Shown here: one piece after another, positions 38,515 through 38,593 of the stretch
How the letters are laid out: each line of letters starts with the position of its first letter
Numbering within the stretch: the stretch's first letter is position 1
Source: an uncultured Eubacteriales bacterium
GTDB lineage: Bacteria; Bacillota; Clostridia; Oscillospirales; Oscillospiraceae
Reading direction: 5' to 3'
DNA length: 38,593 nt
NCBI GenBank assembly: GCA_905205195.1
Contig: CAJLCS010000011.1
Coordinates: forward strand, 1-38,593
Made by a program: the position numbers and the translations under genes
Notes under the pieces: generated by a model
Told to the model about the DNA's origin: nothing
Seen by the model: only the letters and a program-made list of their open reading frames with translations
Database searches by the model: none

Positions 38515-38593
38515 GCGTATCATTATTCGGTTGTGTGGGAGTTCAAAACCTTACATAAAGGGAAAACGACCGATTTACATCTACAAAATCGGT

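Larger units (their letters stand above)
38251..38593 (+). mobile_element. Insertion-sequence remnant (IS3-like), runs to window edge
   Basis: An AT-rich block unlike the GC-rich chromosome contains a terminal-type inverted repeat, a truncated OrfA-like reading frame and two further hairpins (38484-38514 and about 38570-38593). No DDE catalytic domain is visible. Extent to the right is unknown. The family assignment rests on the N-terminal helix-turn-helix peptide only. Confidence 0.5.

Noticed and set aside
1..38593. CRISPR array, prophage or conjugative module
   Set aside because: No regularly spaced direct repeats, Cas proteins, integrase, terminase or relaxase were found on either strand.

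Overview
The window looks like a chromosomal segment of a GC-rich, Gram-positive anaerobe of the Clostridia, most likely a gut Oscillospirales/Oscillospiraceae member. The basis is inference from several signs: strong AGGAGG-type ribosome binding sites, sigma-A-like promoters, ordinary Firmicutes housekeeping genes (SecG, PrfB, GlmS, PyrG, FtsK/SpoIIIE, TepA), a flavodiiron protein, a GerMN lipoprotein, a GerS/YdcC-like lipoprotein and a bile salt hydrolase. No phage, CRISPR array or rRNA was seen. Mobile DNA is limited to a transposase fragment at the right edge.

Layout. 1-3000 (minus): a D-Ala-D-Ala carboxypeptidase, a family-4 uracil-DNA glycosylase and a flavodiiron protein cut by the left edge. 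They run divergently from 3111-6126 (plus): a ComEA-like helix-hairpin-helix protein, an OmpR-type response regulator, a histidine kinase and a GerMN lipoprotein, with overlapping ends. 6183-8484 (minus): nnrD, a lipoprotein, a MazF-type RNase without an antitoxin, and an unknown protein. 8569-9675 (minus): a stand-alone PTS IIC protein of the PfoR type.

9867-15137 (minus) is the most coherent unit: glnA, an ANTAR-domain regulator, pyrG and glmS. One enzyme makes glutamine, two amidotransferases consume it, and an RNA-binding antiterminator sits between them. The glnA leader holds a strong promoter and then an intrinsic terminator that ends just before the ribosome binding site. An alternative hexaloop hairpin of the kind ANTAR proteins bind overlaps the terminator's 5' arm. 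I propose one attenuation-controlled glutamine supply-and-demand operon.

15556-16530 (plus) is a bile salt hydrolase with all six expected active-site residues. 16572-22720 (minus) carries an alpha/beta hydrolase, pepD, secG, prfB and an MBL hydrolase / GNAT / phosphatidyltransferase operon. 22860-25246 is mixed: a small acidic protein, a TIM-barrel isomerase, a glycerophosphodiesterase-like protein and a nitroreductase. 25308-26882 (minus) is a nucleoside phosphorylase of visibly lower GC and a nitrilase-family amidase. After a gap holding a gene remnant and two terminators comes tRNA-Ser(GGA). 27486-32593 (minus) is tepA, a divergent UppP-like protein, ftsK and an ECF S component. 32691-33440 (plus) is a YbaK-type deacylase and a TSCPD protein. 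33485-35206 is a divergent locus: ferredoxin-like and zinc-ribbon genes against a Crp/Fnr regulator. 35208-36356 (minus) is a DUF819 membrane protein. 36549-38210 (plus) is a GH99/WbsX-like protein and a cytidylate-kinase-like protein. The window ends in an AT-rich insertion-sequence remnant.
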